Positions 23,949 to 49,285 of a stretch of DNA of 64,000 nucleotides are shown here, one piece after another. How positions within the stretch are numbered: position 1 is the first letter of the stretch; each line of letters opens with the position of its first letter. A program made the position numbers and the translations under genes. Below the pieces are notes generated by a model that was given only the letters and a program-made list of their open reading frames with translations, made no database searches and was not told the DNA's origin. The DNA is from Lingula anatina (lineage: Eukaryota; Brachiopoda; Lingulata; Lingulida; Lingulidae): positions 30,701 through 94,700 of the forward strand of contig NW_019775925.1 of NCBI RefSeq assembly GCF_001039355.2. The letters run 5' to 3'.

Positions 23949-23954
23949 TTTATT
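23949..23954 (-). terminator. Polyadenylation signal of ARF C
   Basis: AATAAA on the minus strand within TCAATAAAACTTATCCAGTC, about 380 bp after the ARF C stop. The same signal and context recur in the mirror copy (49,089-49,094) and in the paralog ARF A (29,981-29,986). Confidence 0.7.
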
Positions 23955-24333
23955 GAAACGATAAAAAACGAGAGCGGCATTTCATCATTAGAAGTTTGTG
24001 TATTGATATTCATACTGTAATTATCAAATCAAAGGAATATAGTGCCACAAGAAATCTGACTGAAAAGAAACAGGCATAACTCTTATGATCACCTTTAAAT
24101 GTAGACGAAATAAATGTAGTTTTTAGCAAAGTCCAATGGATTTACATTTCGATACATATATTCAGCAAATATTTTAGGATATGCACTGCTCAAAAGAAGT
24201 TAGGAAACGCCCGCCATTAAAGAAGATTTCACCCATGTGCTGTAATGTCACCTTAATGTACAAAGTTCTCCTTCAAAGTCACAAGGACGATAATTGTTTT
24301 ACTGAATGGCAAAATGTCTGTCATTACAAATAT

Positions 24334-27163
<2,830 letters not shown>

Positions 27164-28764
27164 TGTGGCCAGTTATCACTTTGCTTTCTGTTTCCAGTAT
27201 TTGGGTCTGTAAAATAAAACGTCCACTTACAACAGTGCTTTAATGCAACAGTTCTTATTTTTTCCATTAAAAATATTAATTAAATAATATAAAATACTGA
27301 TATGCTTCTTAAATGGGCTAGAAATAAGCCTTGCAATGTTGTCTTATCTGTCTTGTATTGCTCACTGCGGTGACTTTACTACATACGCTGCTTAGACAGC
27401 ATACACAACCAGTTGATCCGCAGCTTAACAGAACCGCGGATCAGATATGGCCGATCCACTTGAAACCTTGTCGCATAATCCCCTGAATAGTTTTCCCCCC
27501 GCGGGCAACTGCAGAGGGGAATTCGACCATACGTTAAAATGGAAAACTTTCAGGTACAGAAGTGTAATTCTTGCTTTGAAAAATTCGATCAGCACTGGTT
27601 TTCTTTTTTTTTTTTTTTGGTTTTCTACAAGTTTAACATTGTTCTATACGCATATATGTTGAAAAATTGAATGCAACTTCGAATTTATTCAATTTTTTGT
27701 AACTTCTCCATGTGAAATGCACCTCTGTTTTGGCTTTGGGTGTTTAAAGTAATTTTTTAGCCGATTTATTGTGTTTTATAAGTCAAATTCAAACAGGACG
27801 AAATAAAAAAAAGCCCATCCAGTCGACTAATCGATGTCCTAGCTTGCTGGCAAACACCCTGCTTAATAGTGAATTGAAATTAAAGCGTTTGTACTACTAA
27901 ATATTTATTGGGGATGCTAGGCTGAAGATTATCCTGGCCGATTGCACTAAAATTTACCATACAGAAATTATGTGGTGCAGGATAGAAAGATAGCGTGTCG
28001 GAGAACATTATAACAACAAAAAGATAAAATCCGCACAAAAAAGGACAGTGGGGCGCTTTTTGGGGTCAGATTTTCTTGATTCTTTGGAAAATTCCACAAA
28101 TACGCCGCGCAAGTGATCCATTAGCAAGTCACTTGCATTTGCGGTCAAGTGCAACCAAGGACGCAAGTATTCTATTCGCGTCCTTGGTACGACTAAAATT
28201 CTTGTTGTCAGACCGCAGAAATTACTTTATTGCGCTAAGTAACGCAAGCAGGTGTGTTAAACCCTGCAGTTAAGCAATTTTATAGAGAAATAATGGGAAA
28301 AGGTTAGTTTTTAACAAAAAAAAACTTCTGGCCATGTCGGACAACTAAGTTCACACATTCTGAAAAATCTACTGGTCCTAACGAAATTTTAATGGCCATT
28401 TGCGTCGGACCAATGGCTAACGTCACTGACTGGTATTCTACTTAACTCCAGGCGGAGGGGTTTTTATTCAGTTAAGCTGATTGCAGTCAGCGAGAGAAAG
28501 AGAGAGCTAGGTCGATCCATGTAGAGCGATGGTGTCTATGGGAATGGCGCCTAAATTGCGTTCTGTAGGAAGAATTTTATCTTGTTCCCTTTCAGATCAA
28601 AAGCCTAATTTTCACCGAGAACACACGAACCCGGTTTCGAGTGTCATAGTTTTCACGCAGGAAAAGCGTTACATCTGTTTCAATAAACAAATACGGTAGG
28701 TGAAAGCAATGTTCTCTTAAACAGCAAACTATAATAATAACTAACTGCAAATACATAACTTACC
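27164..28764 (-). promoter_or_regulatory. ARF C 5' UTR intron and probable non-coding first exon
   Basis: A splice acceptor (TTTTACAG) lies about 45 bp upstream of the ATG. The best matching donor is CTTCAG|GTAAGT at 28764, kept in the mirror copy as CTTAAG|GTAAGT ending at 44499. The intron includes a foldback stretch at about 28,090-28,260 with CCAAGGACGC and its reverse complement. The transcription start was not located. Confidence 0.5.
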
Positions 28765-29980
28765 TGAAGTTTTGTGCTGGTGCTTCTTATTAAAAATACT
28801 TCCAGCGTAACGTGTCGCACCTTCTCCGGTCTCCATGCATAAGAGGGAGAGACTAGTAGCCTGGTCGCATACAAAGAAAATGTGCCAGCCGATAACCTTT
28901 AAAAAACGGGTCATCAAGGGCGTCAGGCCACCCTTGACGTTCACGGGTCAAGTAACGGACCCATCAGCCTCTGCTAAAAAACAAAATGCTATCGATCTAC
29001 TTATAAATGTGGAAAAATAAAATTAGGTATGTATTTTGACTGTGCTATACGAAAATATAATATAGAAAAATAGGGTCATGCGGTGTGAATATGCCACTTA
29101 AGTGTCAGAATAATAAAGTTTACTTGCCCCTATATGGCATGATCGTATTTGTCTTAGGCAGTAGATGGTGTGTTTTTAATGCATATGGTCTTCGGTCATT
29201 TTGTGGAGATATGTATTCCATAGCTCACCCCTTCTGCCGGCAAGTGTAAATCTGCTTGAATGGTTAGTTCATCATATTGAATAACTTGGCATATGATTTT
29301 TGCGTTTTTCTGGGCCATCACAATCTTTGTTCAGCTGGCACATCAGAAACAGCGTGCATTCAAGAAACCAAAGATTTTTGTGCTCTGCTAACCATAAATA
29401 CAAGAAGTATACTGTGATGCGGTCGTAAGCTCATCACCAAACATGAATCCAACCTAAACCATATTTCATGAATCCACTGGGGATGGGATGAGTCAAGGCA
29501 TAAAGTTAATCGGATGACATGTTATTTTGTGTGTAATTCTAGTCTTTATATGTGTCAGGACTACGCCTTTTAAAACATAAACATCAGTGTCTTTTTAGTC
29601 TAAGAAAAAAAATGGTTTGACCCGGGACTAATTGCAAAAAAATTGAAGTATGTTTTTTTTAGTCCTTGGGTAGCCCATATGACCATATTAAAAATCTAGG
29701 AAAATCCAAGTAGTGGGGTCGGGAACCGTTCTTTCAGAGTGGGAGTTCACACCCCTTGTAGTGGTTTTGTAAGACCCGGGTGCCAAACTTGACAGGCGTT
29801 TTCCAGTGCAATGCTTAACACTGACGGGTAGAAGCATACGAGTTTAGTAACAGAAATCAAAACAGAAATGCTATTTTCAGTAGTTCTAAATAGCGATCTT
29901 TTTGACTGTATTTACATTATCTGAAATGTGCCCCACATTTATATATATATATATATAAATCCCAACTGATGACTGAATAA
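28765..29980. other. Spacer between ARF C and ARF A (left arm)
   Basis: About 1.2 kb, presumably including the ARF C promoter. No exon could be supported. The mirror region carries two insertions absent here (43,199-43,550 and 43,830-43,998). Confidence 0.5.
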
Positions 29981-29986
29981 GTTTTA
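29981..29986 (-). terminator. Polyadenylation signal of ARF A
   Basis: AATAAA on the minus strand in the context GCTTCAATAAAACTTATTCAG, mirrored at 42,811-42,816. It implies a 3' UTR of about 1.35 kb, which includes the MITE at 30,339-30,541. Confidence 0.65.
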
Positions 29987-30338
29987 TTGAAGCAATAAAA
30001 ACAATGAGACATCTTATTAATTGAAATATATGTAAAGATATATGTAGGGATATACATAACATTGTCAATATACATTGGTAACTAATTTTAGAATAACCCA
30101 TCTTACAGTACAAACTATATCCAAATATTAGATATAATACATTTCTCAGAATATTACTAAATTTTATGGACCCCTGAATGATTTGCCATTATTCAAAATC
30201 CTGGAAATAAATAGTAATTTCAGCAATACGACTAGACCGTAACAAAACTCACAAAACACTACACACAGAGATTAAGCCTGCTGTTTTTTTTTTCAAGGAT
30301 CACTTGTGCAGAACATTCACTTCAATAATTTAGACAGC

Positions 30339-30541
30339 ATTCAGACTTGCATCTCGTACTAGCTTGGTCGGTCCAACCAAGGGCTTAAGTGCAATCAGTG
30401 GAATCAGCTTAATTGTCTGGCACACCGTCCCTCCAATATAGGGGGTAGTTTAAACCATGTGCCGATTTAGCTCATTGCACTTCAGTGAGGATCCCCTGCA
30501 GAGCTGGACCGACCCAGCTTGTACGACGTGTGAATCTGAAT
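30339..30541. mobile_element. MITE in the ARF A 3' UTR, both arms
   Basis: Imperfect terminal inverted repeats of about 50 bp: ATTCAGACTTGCATCTCGTA at the left, ATTCAGATTCACACGTCGTA at the right (read inverted). The arms contain TTGGTCGGTCCA and GGGTCGGTCCAG. The mirror copy lies at 42,258-42,460, so the insertion is older than the arm split. Confidence 0.75.
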
Positions 30542-31336
30542 ACGCCCTTACACAACGAAGTACACTAAATGGCCATTGTAATGAGGTATTTCTAGGGCTG
30601 AGTGGGTTGGGGACGGGGGCATGACTCTCCCTTTAGTTTCCCCAAATTTCCAAAAATTCTCTTTTTTTCTTTCACATTCAGACATGCCTGATGCAGCAAA
30701 TACTTTACCCCATTAAGTTCATAACCTGGATTGACCAAGATGGGAACAAAAAGAGAATCAATAAAATATTTCCACAAGGCCAAGTGTATAGTTCTCAGGA
30801 CATTTTATACATTTTGTTATTGTTGTTCATTAACTCATGGTTTACATTTAAAGTCTAAGTAATACTATTATTCATAAGATATTAATCGAATAATTAAATC
30901 AAGGAATGCAGTGGCACAAAATATCTAATTCAGTAGAAACTGACATCATTTTAAAAATCAGTTTTTGTTTGCTCTGCATTTGTTATTGTTTATAATGCTG
31001 TTATCGAATAAGATCCAATAACTAATCAGGGGACTCTTTCTTTTTTTCTTTTTAAGTGTACACTTCATCAACAGACTACAAAAATTATACCTAATTCTGT
31101 TAAGTTTTCATCTAAAAATCCTAGTTTAAGTTAAATAGGCTTCACAGAGAGACATGAAAGGTAATCCTGAAGAGAAAGTAACGGTTTGCATTTACTGACA
31201 GATGAGACGTAAAATCTTTTTGATCGAGTTCTTCTCTCAAGCCCAAATGATGATGGTAATCGTTTATAGGTTTAATTTTGGCAGTGAAATGTCTTTCACT
31301 TCAAACACTGATATTTCCTAGCTCCTAAGGACTGTG

Positions 31337-33776
<2,440 letters not shown>

Positions 33777-33811
33777 TTATCTCTCTGCTTTTTGTTTCTG
33801 GTATTTGGGCC

Positions 33812-36230
33812 TGTAAAATAAAATGTCCATAATTTAAAAGCTAAAGGAGAAAGAAATAATTGCAAATGGTCTCATTTTTTATTAAAAGAAATATTGCTCC
33901 TCAAAATTCCAACTTAATATAGTTTAAGAGCAGCATCCTACACTTGAACCTGCATTTTAGGGTACAAAATTTTGGTTATATGATTTTGCCTTGCACTGGG
34001 ACACATATCAATAGGATCTATTCTAAATGATAATTTTAAACTTTGTGAAAGCACTAAAAAGGATATCACAAAATTCTCTTTAATAATGTAAATAACTCCC
34101 TTCTGGTTTTATAAACTTTCACATGTAATAACTACATATAACAATGTACTGTTTAGTTCAAACAAACAATTTCATCACAATCCCGGATATCAATCTTGAG
34201 CTAGTTCACCTTCTTCTCAAAAAGGAGGGTAATTTTTGTAGCAGTCAGTTGGTTAGATAGAAAGATACACTTGAAACAGATTCATATTAAATTTCTTGTT
34301 AATCTTGAAATAAATTATGTAATAAGATCAAAAAACATTGATAGGCATGTTAAGAGCTTAACAGTAATTTTTTCAGCAAACAGCTTTTCCTGTTATTGAT
34401 CCAACAATCAGATGGACAAATTTATCAATTTTATGCATTGTTGGAGGTTTTTGATGAAATATTAACTATAAACAAAAACTCAAAAACATGGGTTAAGTCC
34501 CCTTTCCCTGTAAAAGAGCACTGAGAACTTAAGGTTCAATAGCAGTTTAACTACGCATTGTAACTTGTGACTGCTTTTGGATGATACGCAATCTACACAG
34601 ATAAATTTACAAAAAGGTTCCAATAAAAAAATAAATAAAAATAAAATTGAAATAATAAGAATAAAACCTTTTCTGGGACAAGACAGCATTAAGTATCAGC
34701 ATGGTATTTTTCAGTTATCAATTGAGAAGTGCTGAAATTTCGTTTTGGCAAATCTGTACAGTATCTAAATGTGTGGTCAATAACTTGTGAAGACATCAGA
34801 ACACTGACAAAACAACAGATGTTAATCACTTCTAAAGAGTAATGTACGTACTACTACAAAAACTTGACAAACATACAAAGACATAAAACTTAAACACTAA
34901 ACAAGGGTAATATAATGTTTTACTATTATCTTCTAAATAAAGAGTATAAGGCCTTTTCTGAGTTCAGAGAAATTGAAAATGAAATAGACACGTAGCCGCT
35001 GTTCTCGATCAACAGCCGTCTCAAATTCAAAACTGCCGAGACGAGAACAATAACTGAAACTGTTAAAAATAAGATACACTGTACACAAGGCAGCTGCTAA
35101 TTTTTGTGTACCTTTATCGATCGGGTTTTAGTCTTTCCGTAATCCCCACTAATTGTCAAGAACAACTTTGCTGTTAACCACGCATCAGAACTCACAGGGC
35201 GCCGCCATTTTTTCTATCACGTGATAGGGATACGCAATTTGCGCAATGTTTTGACCCCAATTGCGGGACATTGACGTGGCATGTAAAACGAAGGAACTTC
35301 CACGTCCGCCATTTTACGTTGTAACTGATTGACCGGTGGGTATATTTTGGTATGTAAACAGATCATTTCGTCAGAATTTAACTAGCCATCCGACTTAAGC
35401 CATTACAATTATTGAAGGCTTGCATGTCATTTCGAATTTTGCACTAGACTTAAAGAATATTCATTGAAATTGTTTGTCAGAAGACAAAGCCGGTTACTTC
35501 CGTCATTCATACTGGATCTAGAGGGCGTAGACTAATGTAAGTTTAGGGGTGTATCTTAGTTGCTGCTGGCCATTTTTGAAGGATAGAAACACTCCTAGGT
35601 ACAGCCAGATCTAGGTGGGTCCTAATTTAAACCAGTATGCAGTAGTGATCCGTTGAAACAATTCAGAAGTGACATTTTAATAGTATCTGAATGACACAGA
35701 AACCAGTGAATTCACAGGTTAATGAGTCATGTCTATTCGTCAGCAGTCTGTGGTGTTAAGTTTCCCCGACATTATTAAGTTTATTGTTTTACATCACTAT
35801 GCTACCTTGGGTCCCCCCTCTCCCTTCCTTCCCCAGGGTATGCTTGCCAATAAATATGATAACAATGATAATAGTAACCTCTTAAAGGGTCATCCATTTT
35901 TATCATCATTTTCACTATTCAGAACATTGTGGTCTTCTGACCATCTTTCCCAGTCGTTTGAATTAGTTCTTAGAGCAAATATGGAATGCTTTGAATATTG
36001 CTCCTATCCCTATCATATATGGCATAGGCCCACTTGGCTCATTGAAATTGGCCGATAGATAGATGAGCTCATCCCAAAATTCTTATAATATTTTGTGCCA
36101 TAGGTCTAAAAGCAAGATAGCATAAGGAAAAAAGGAAATAATAATCCACCATTTGGTATGTCTTTGTCAGCCTGTTCATGTTTATGCATGGGAAGAATTA
36201 AAGTTGTTATGATTGACCTTTTTTACAGAC
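33812..36230. promoter_or_regulatory. Probable divergent promoter between ARF A and ARF B
   Basis: ARF A (-) and ARF B (+) are head to head. Around 35,150-35,330 the sequence is less AT-rich. It contains two YY1-like sites as seen on the minus strand (AAAATGGCGGC at about 35,201-35,211 and AAAATGGCGGA near 35,306-35,315). A perfect palindrome TATCACGTGATA (about 35,215-35,226) holds an E-box. A donor-like CTAAT|GTAAGT near 35,536 could end the ARF B non-coding exon. Exact start sites were not resolved. Confidence 0.5.
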
Positions 36231-36263
36231 CCATCAAATACCATAGTCGAGAGACACAGTTAA

Positions 36264-39272
<3,009 letters not shown>

Positions 39273-39273
39273 N
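39273..39273. other. Single-N gap at the inner edge of the right arm
   Basis: The base right of the N corresponds in mirror to left position 33,539, inside ARF A intron 1. The sequence left of the N belongs to ARF B intron 3. The N therefore marks the point where forward sequence turns into the inverted copy. Confidence 0.9.
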
Positions 39274-39701
39274 AGGGAATGACATAATATTTATAATCCC
39301 GCCCTTTTAGGTTAGATTGCTTAGGAAGTCAAAAGTGTTGTACATATCAACCTTACACAACTTAATGTTTGGCTCTAGTTTTGCAATAATCAAGATATGT
39401 TTATCTATATATCTGTACTAGTAGCTTGCTGAAGTTTGGGAAATTGATGTACAATAGCAAATTGCTACTTTTTATTTTATCTTTAAAGTCAGCTTGGTGT
39501 TGTTAGGTATCTCATTTGTTTTCAACCGATTCATGTCTGATTTCAAGATGTAAATAATATTAGTTAGCCACACAGCAGTCCTGACATCAATTTGAAATTA
39601 GGGTAATTTTTTTTTATCTGATAAAAAAGAAACTCATAATATTTTAATTTATCTTTTAGGTTTGTATAAAATTTTTTATCCAGATAAAAAAAAAATATTA
39701 G

Positions 39702-41464
<1,763 letters not shown>

Positions 41465-42257
41465 CACAGTCCTTAGGAGCTAGGAAATATCAGTGTTTGA
41501 AGTGAAAGACATTTCACTGCCAAAATTAAACCTATGAACGATTACCATCATCATTTGGGCTTGAGAGAAGAACTCGATCGAAAAGATTTTACGTCTCATC
41601 TGTCAGTAAATGCAAACCGTTACTTTCTCTTCAGGATTGCCCTTTCATGTCTCTCCGTGAAACCTATTTAACTTAAACTAGGATTTTTAGATGAAAACTT
41701 AACAAAATTAGGTATAATTTTTGTAGTCTGTTGAAGTGTACACTTAAAAAGAAAAAAAGAAAGAGTCCCCTGACTAGTTATTGGATCTTATTCGATAACA
41801 GCGTTATAAACAATAACAAATGCAGAGCAAACAAAAACTGATTTTTAAAATGATGTCAGTTTCTACTGAATTAGATATTTTGTGCCACTGCATTCCTTGA
41901 TTTAATTATTCGATTAATATCTTATGAATAATAGTATTACTTAGACTTTAAATGTAAACCATGAGTTAATGAACAACAATAACAAAATGTATAAAATGTC
42001 CTTAAAACCATACACCTGGCCTTGTGGAAATATTTTATTGATTCTCTTTTTGTTCCCATCTTGGTCAATTCAGGTTATGAACTTAATGGGGTAAAGTATT
42101 TGCTGCATCAGGCATGTCTGAATGTGAAATTATAAAAGAGAATATTTGGAATTTTGGGGAAACTAAGGGGAGAGACATGCCCCTGTCCCCAACCCACTCA
42201 GCCCTAGGAATACCTCATTACAATGGCCATTTAGTGTACTTCGTTGTGTAAGGGCAT

Positions 42258-42460
42258 ATTCAGATTGAAACGTCGTACAAGTTGGGTCGGTCCAGCTCTG
42301 CAGGGGATCCTCACTGAAGTGCAGTCAGCTAAATTGGCACATGGTTTAAACTACCCCCTATCTTGTAGGGACGGTGTGCCAGACAATTAAGCTGATTCCA
42401 CTGATTGCACTTAAGCCCTTGGTTGGACCGACCAAGCTAGTACGAGATGCAAGTCTGAAT
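42258..42460. mobile_element. Mirror copy of the ARF A 3' UTR MITE
   Basis: Same inverted termini and internal GGTCGGTCCAG block as 30,339-30,541, in reverse orientation. Confidence 0.7.
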
Positions 42461-42810
42461 GCTGTCTAAATTATTGAAGTGAATGTTCTGCACAAGTGAT
42501 CCTTGAAAAAAAAAACAGCAGGCTTAATCTCTGTGTGTAGTGTTTTGTGAGTTTTGTTACGGTCTAGTCGTATTGCTGAAATTACTATTTATTTCCAGGA
42601 TTTTGAATAATGGCAAATCATTCAGGGGTCCATAAAATTTAGTAATATTCTGAGAAATGTATTATATCTAATATTTGGATATAGTTTGTACTGTAAGATG
42701 GGTTATTCTAAAATTAGTTACCAATGTATATTGACAATGTGATGTATATCCCTACATATATCTTTACACATATTTCAATTAATAAGATGTCTCACTGGTT
42801 TTATTGCTTC

Positions 42811-42816
42811 AATAAA
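42811..42816 (+). terminator. Polyadenylation signal of ARF A mirror copy
   Basis: AATAAA in GCTTCAATAAAACTTATTCAG, about 1.35 kb after the stop codon, as in the left copy. Confidence 0.6.
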
Positions 42817-43198
42817 ACTTATTCAGTCATCAGTTTGAATTTTTGTATATATATAAATGTGGGGCATATTTCACATAAATGCAAATACAGTCAAAGACAT
42901 CACTATTAAGAACTACTGAAAAGAGCATTTCCGTTTTGATTTCTGTTACTAAACTCGTATGCTTCTACCCGTCAGTGTTAAGCATTGCACTGGAAAACGC
43001 CTGTCAAGTTTGGCACCCGGGACTAACAAAACCACTACAAGGGGTGTGAACTCCGACGCCGAAAGAACGCGGTGAGAGTTCCCGAACCCAAGAAGACACT
43101 GAGGTTTAGCTGTTGGGGCCGCAGTCCTGACATTTTTTTTTTCACATAAAAAGACTAGAATTACACACAAAGTAATTTGCGTCCGATTAACTTAATAT

Positions 43199-43550
43199 TT
43201 AAAGGGATAATAACTCTTAGTATGAGATCTATATTTCACAATAAAAACATCGTAAACAACTCATAGAAATTTTAATATATTAAAATATTTTATGTTTTAC
43301 CACAAAAACGGCAGTTATAACTTTTATTCTGATATCTGAGCTTGTCATCAGACCACGTGACCTCCATAGATGGCTGTACTCTGTAATAATCTCTTAAGAG
43401 ATTATTACAAAAAACAAGCTTTTTAGAAAAAAACCAGACACTAACTTTGAATGTAGAAATGGATATAACCACTGGTCAGTATGGGAAAATTGTTTTTTAC
43501 TCCAGGAAAATTCATTTTTTGGCCAAAACGAAGAGTTATTATCCCTTTAA
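43199..43550. mobile_element. TTAA-flanked MITE, 352 bp, present only in right arm
   Basis: Perfect inverted ends TTAAAGGGATAATAACTC and GAGTTATTATCCCTTTAA. The TTAA at each extremity matches the target preference of piggyBac-type elements. The mirror left locus (near 29,497) reads GATTAACTTTATGCC without it. The element contains a 26-bp perfect palindrome at about 43,383-43,408 centred on CTTAAG. Confidence 0.8.
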
Positions 43551-43829
43551 TGCCTTGACTCTTGCCATCCCCAGTAGGTTCATGAAATATGGTTTAAGTT
43601 GGGTTCATGTTAGGTGCTGAGCTTACGACCACATCACAGTATACTTCTTGTATTTATAGTTAGCAGAGCACAAAATTCTTCGGTTTCTGGAATGCACGCT
43701 GTTTCTGATATGTACGATGTGCCAGCTGAACAAAGCTTGTGATGGCCCAGAAAAAACGCATAAAATCATATGCCAAGATATTCAATATGACGAAGAACTA
43801 ACCATTTCAAGCAGTGTAACACTTGCCGG

Positions 43830-43998
43830 TACGGTGTAACGAAACGGAGAGTCCGTGTAACAGAAAGTCCGCCCTCCATATAGCTATAATGGTTAGGGTT
43901 ATAAGCCTGGGCCAAGTAGGTCAAAATCTAGGACGAGGCTTACCTGTACAAATGAATGGGAAGCGGACTCTCTGTAATGGGGAGACTCTCTGTCACCC
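43830..43998. mobile_element. Short inverted-repeat insertion present only in right arm
   Basis: About 170 bp with arms GGAGAGTCCGTGTAACAG and, at the other end, GGACTCTCTGTAATGGGGAGA. The left arm has continuous sequence at the matching site near 29,243 (TTCTGCCGGCAAGTG). Confidence 0.6.
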
Positions 43999-44498
43999 AG
44001 CAGAAGAGGTGATCATGAGCTATCGAATACATAGGCCTCTCCACAACACGACCGAAGACCATAAAATTCACCATCTACTGCCTAAGACAAATACGATCAT
44101 GCCATATACTATACATATAGGGGCAAGTAAACGTTATTATTCTGACACTTAAGTGGCATATTTACACCGCATGACCATATTTTTTATATTATATTTTCGT
44201 ATAGCACAGTCAAAATACATATGTTATTTTATTTTTCCACATTTAAGTACACCGATAGCATTTTGTTTTTTAGCAGAGACTGATGGGTCGGTTACTTGAC
44301 CCGTGAACGGCAAGGGTGGCCTGACGCCCTTGATGACCCGTTTTTTTAAGGTTATCGGCTGGCGCATTTTCTTTGTATGCGACCAGGCTACTAGTCTCTC
44401 CCTCTTATACACGGGGACTGGAGAAGGTGCGACACGTTTCCTAATTGCGCCGGTAGCATATTTGATAAGAAGCACCAGTAAGAAACGACAAAACTTAA

Positions 44499-44921
44499 GG
44501 TAAGTCATGTAAAATATGTATTTGCCATTGGTTATAATTATAGTTCGCTATTTAAAAGAACATTGCTTTACCTACTGACCTTGTGTATTGAAACGGATTT
44601 GTTACGCTATTCCTGTGTGAAAACTATGACGTACGAAACCGAGTTCGTGTGTCCTCGGTGAAAATGAGGCTTTTGATCTGAAAGGGAACAAGATAAAATT
44701 ATCCCTGCAGAATGCAATTTAGGCACCATTCCCATAGACACCATCGCTCTACATGGATAGACCTAGCTCTCTCTTTCTCTCGCTGAGTGCAATCAGCTTA
44801 ACTGAATAAAAACCCCTCCGCCTGGAGTTAAGTAGAATACCAGTCAGCGACGTTAGCCATTGGTCCGTTAGGACCAGTAGATTTTTCAGAATGTGTGAAT
44901 TTAGTTGTCCGACATGGCCAG

Positions 44922-44961
<40 letters not shown>

Positions 44962-46126
44962 TTAAAAACTAACCTTTTCCCATTATTTCTCCATAAAATT
45001 GCTTGAGTGCAGGGTTTAACACACCTACTTGCGTTACTTAGCGCAATAAAGTCATTTCTGCGGTCTGACAACAAGAATTTTAGTCGTACCAAGGACGTGA
45101 ATAGAATACTTGCGTCCTTGGTTGCACTTGACCGCAAATGCAGGTGACTTGCTAATGGATCACTTGCGCCGCGCATCTGTGGAATTTTCCAAAGAATCAA
45201 GAAAATCTGACTTCAAAAAGCGACCCACTGACCTTTTTTTGTGAGGATTTTATCTTTTTGTTATAATGTTCTCCGACACGCTATCTTTCTCTCCTGCGCC
45301 ACCTAATTTCTGTATGGTAAATTTTAGTGCAATCGGCCAGGATAATCTTCAGCCTAGCATCCCCAATAACTAATTAATAGTCCAAACGCTTAAATTTCAA
45401 TATGCTATTAAGCAGGGTGTTTGCCAGCTAGTTAGGACAGCGATTTGTCGAGTGGATGAGCTTTTTTATTTCGTCCTGTTTGAATTTGACTTATAAAACA
45501 CAAAAATTACTTTAAACACCAAAACCAACATAAAGGTGCATTTCACATGGTAAAGTTACAAAAAATAAAATTGAATGAATTCGAAGTTGCATTCAATTTT
45601 TAAACATATATGCGTATAGAACAATGTTAAACTTGTAGAAAATTAAAAAAAAATAATAATAAAAAAATAAAATAAATAAAAAAAAAAAAAACCAGTGCTG
45701 ATCGAATTTTTCAAAGCAAGAATTACACTTCTGTACCTGAAAGTTTTCCATTTCTAACATTTGATCCTTCCTGCCCGCGGGGGGAAACTATTCAGTGGCT
45801 ATTAGGGGATTATGCGACAAGATTTAAAGTGGATGGGCCATATCTGATCCACGGATCTGTTAGTCTGCGGATCAATTGATTGTGCATGCAGCCTAAGCAG
45901 CGTATGTAGTAAAGTCACCGTATTGAACAATACAAGAAAGAAAAAGACAGCATTGCCAGGATTATTCCTAGCCCATTAAAGAAGCATGTCTGTATTTTAT
46001 ATTATTTAATTAATTTTTTTTAATGGAAAAAATAAGAACTGTTGCATTAAAGCACTGTTGTAAGTGGACATTTTATTTTACAGACCCAAATACTGGAAAC
46101 AGAAAGCAAAGTGATAACTGGCCACA
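44499..46126 (+). promoter_or_regulatory. ARF C' 5' UTR intron and upstream region
   Basis: Donor CTTAAG|GTAAGT after 44499 pairs with the acceptor TTTTACAG about 45 bp before the ATG at 46127, as in the left copy. A 35-bp T run at 44,926-44,960 replaces a 10-base A/T run in the left arm. Foldback sequence CCAAGGACG near 45,090 mirrors 28,170. Confidence 0.5.
44926..44960. repeat. Poly-T run of 35
   Basis: Homopolymer in the ARF C' UTR intron; the matching left-arm run is about 10 bases. Confidence 0.9.
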
Positions 46127-48708
<2,582 letters not shown>

Positions 48709-49088
48709 ATATTTGAAATGACAGACATTTTGCCATTCAGTAAAACAATTATCGTCATTGTGACTTTGAAGGAGAACTTTGTACATTTAGGTGACATTAC
48801 AGCACATAATTGAAATATCTTCTTTAATGGCGGGTGTTTCCTAAGTTCTTTTGAGCAGTGCATATCCTAAAATATTTGCTGAATATATGTATCGAAATGT
48901 AAATCCATTGGACTTTGCTAAAAACTACATTTATTTTGTCAATATTTAAAGGTGATCATAAGAGTTATGCCAGTTTCTTTTCAGTCAGATTTCTTGTGGC
49001 ACTATATTCCTTTGATTTGATAATTACAGTATGAATATCAATACACAAACTTCTAATGATGAAATGCCGCTCTGGTTTTTATCGTTTC

Positions 49089-49094
49089 AATAAA
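49089..49094 (+). terminator. Polyadenylation signal of ARF C'
   Basis: AATAAA in GTTTCAATAAAACTTGTCGAG, 380 bp after the stop, and about 190 bp from the end of the convergent GPCR. Confidence 0.7.
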
Positions 49095-49285
49095 ACTTGT
49101 CGAGTCATCAATATTATTTTGATTTGAACGTATGGAAAATCCTTGTATTGATTTAGATATTTTATAGGAACTGTAAATTTTAAGGAAGCCACATACTGAA
49201 AGTAAAGTATTAGACAAAAAAAATGTCATACTGTTTTACTATCTTGGAGAGAAGATGCTTAGTATGCACGCAGACTTAAACGCTG

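Noticed and set aside
24178-24220. TATGCACTGCTCAAAAGAAGTTAGG, resembling a Tc1-type terminal repeat
   Set aside because: No matching inverted end was found at a sensible distance, so a separate element cannot be supported.
28835-29020. ORF beginning near RERLVAWSHTKK, also present in the mirror arm
   Set aside because: It lies on the strand opposite ARF C, near its presumed promoter or non-coding exon. The C-terminal part is not conserved between arms and no family was recognised.
35729-36058. 109-residue ORF upstream of ARF B
   Set aside because: It lies in the presumed 5' UTR intron of ARF B, has no recognisable similarity and no mirror copy to test it.
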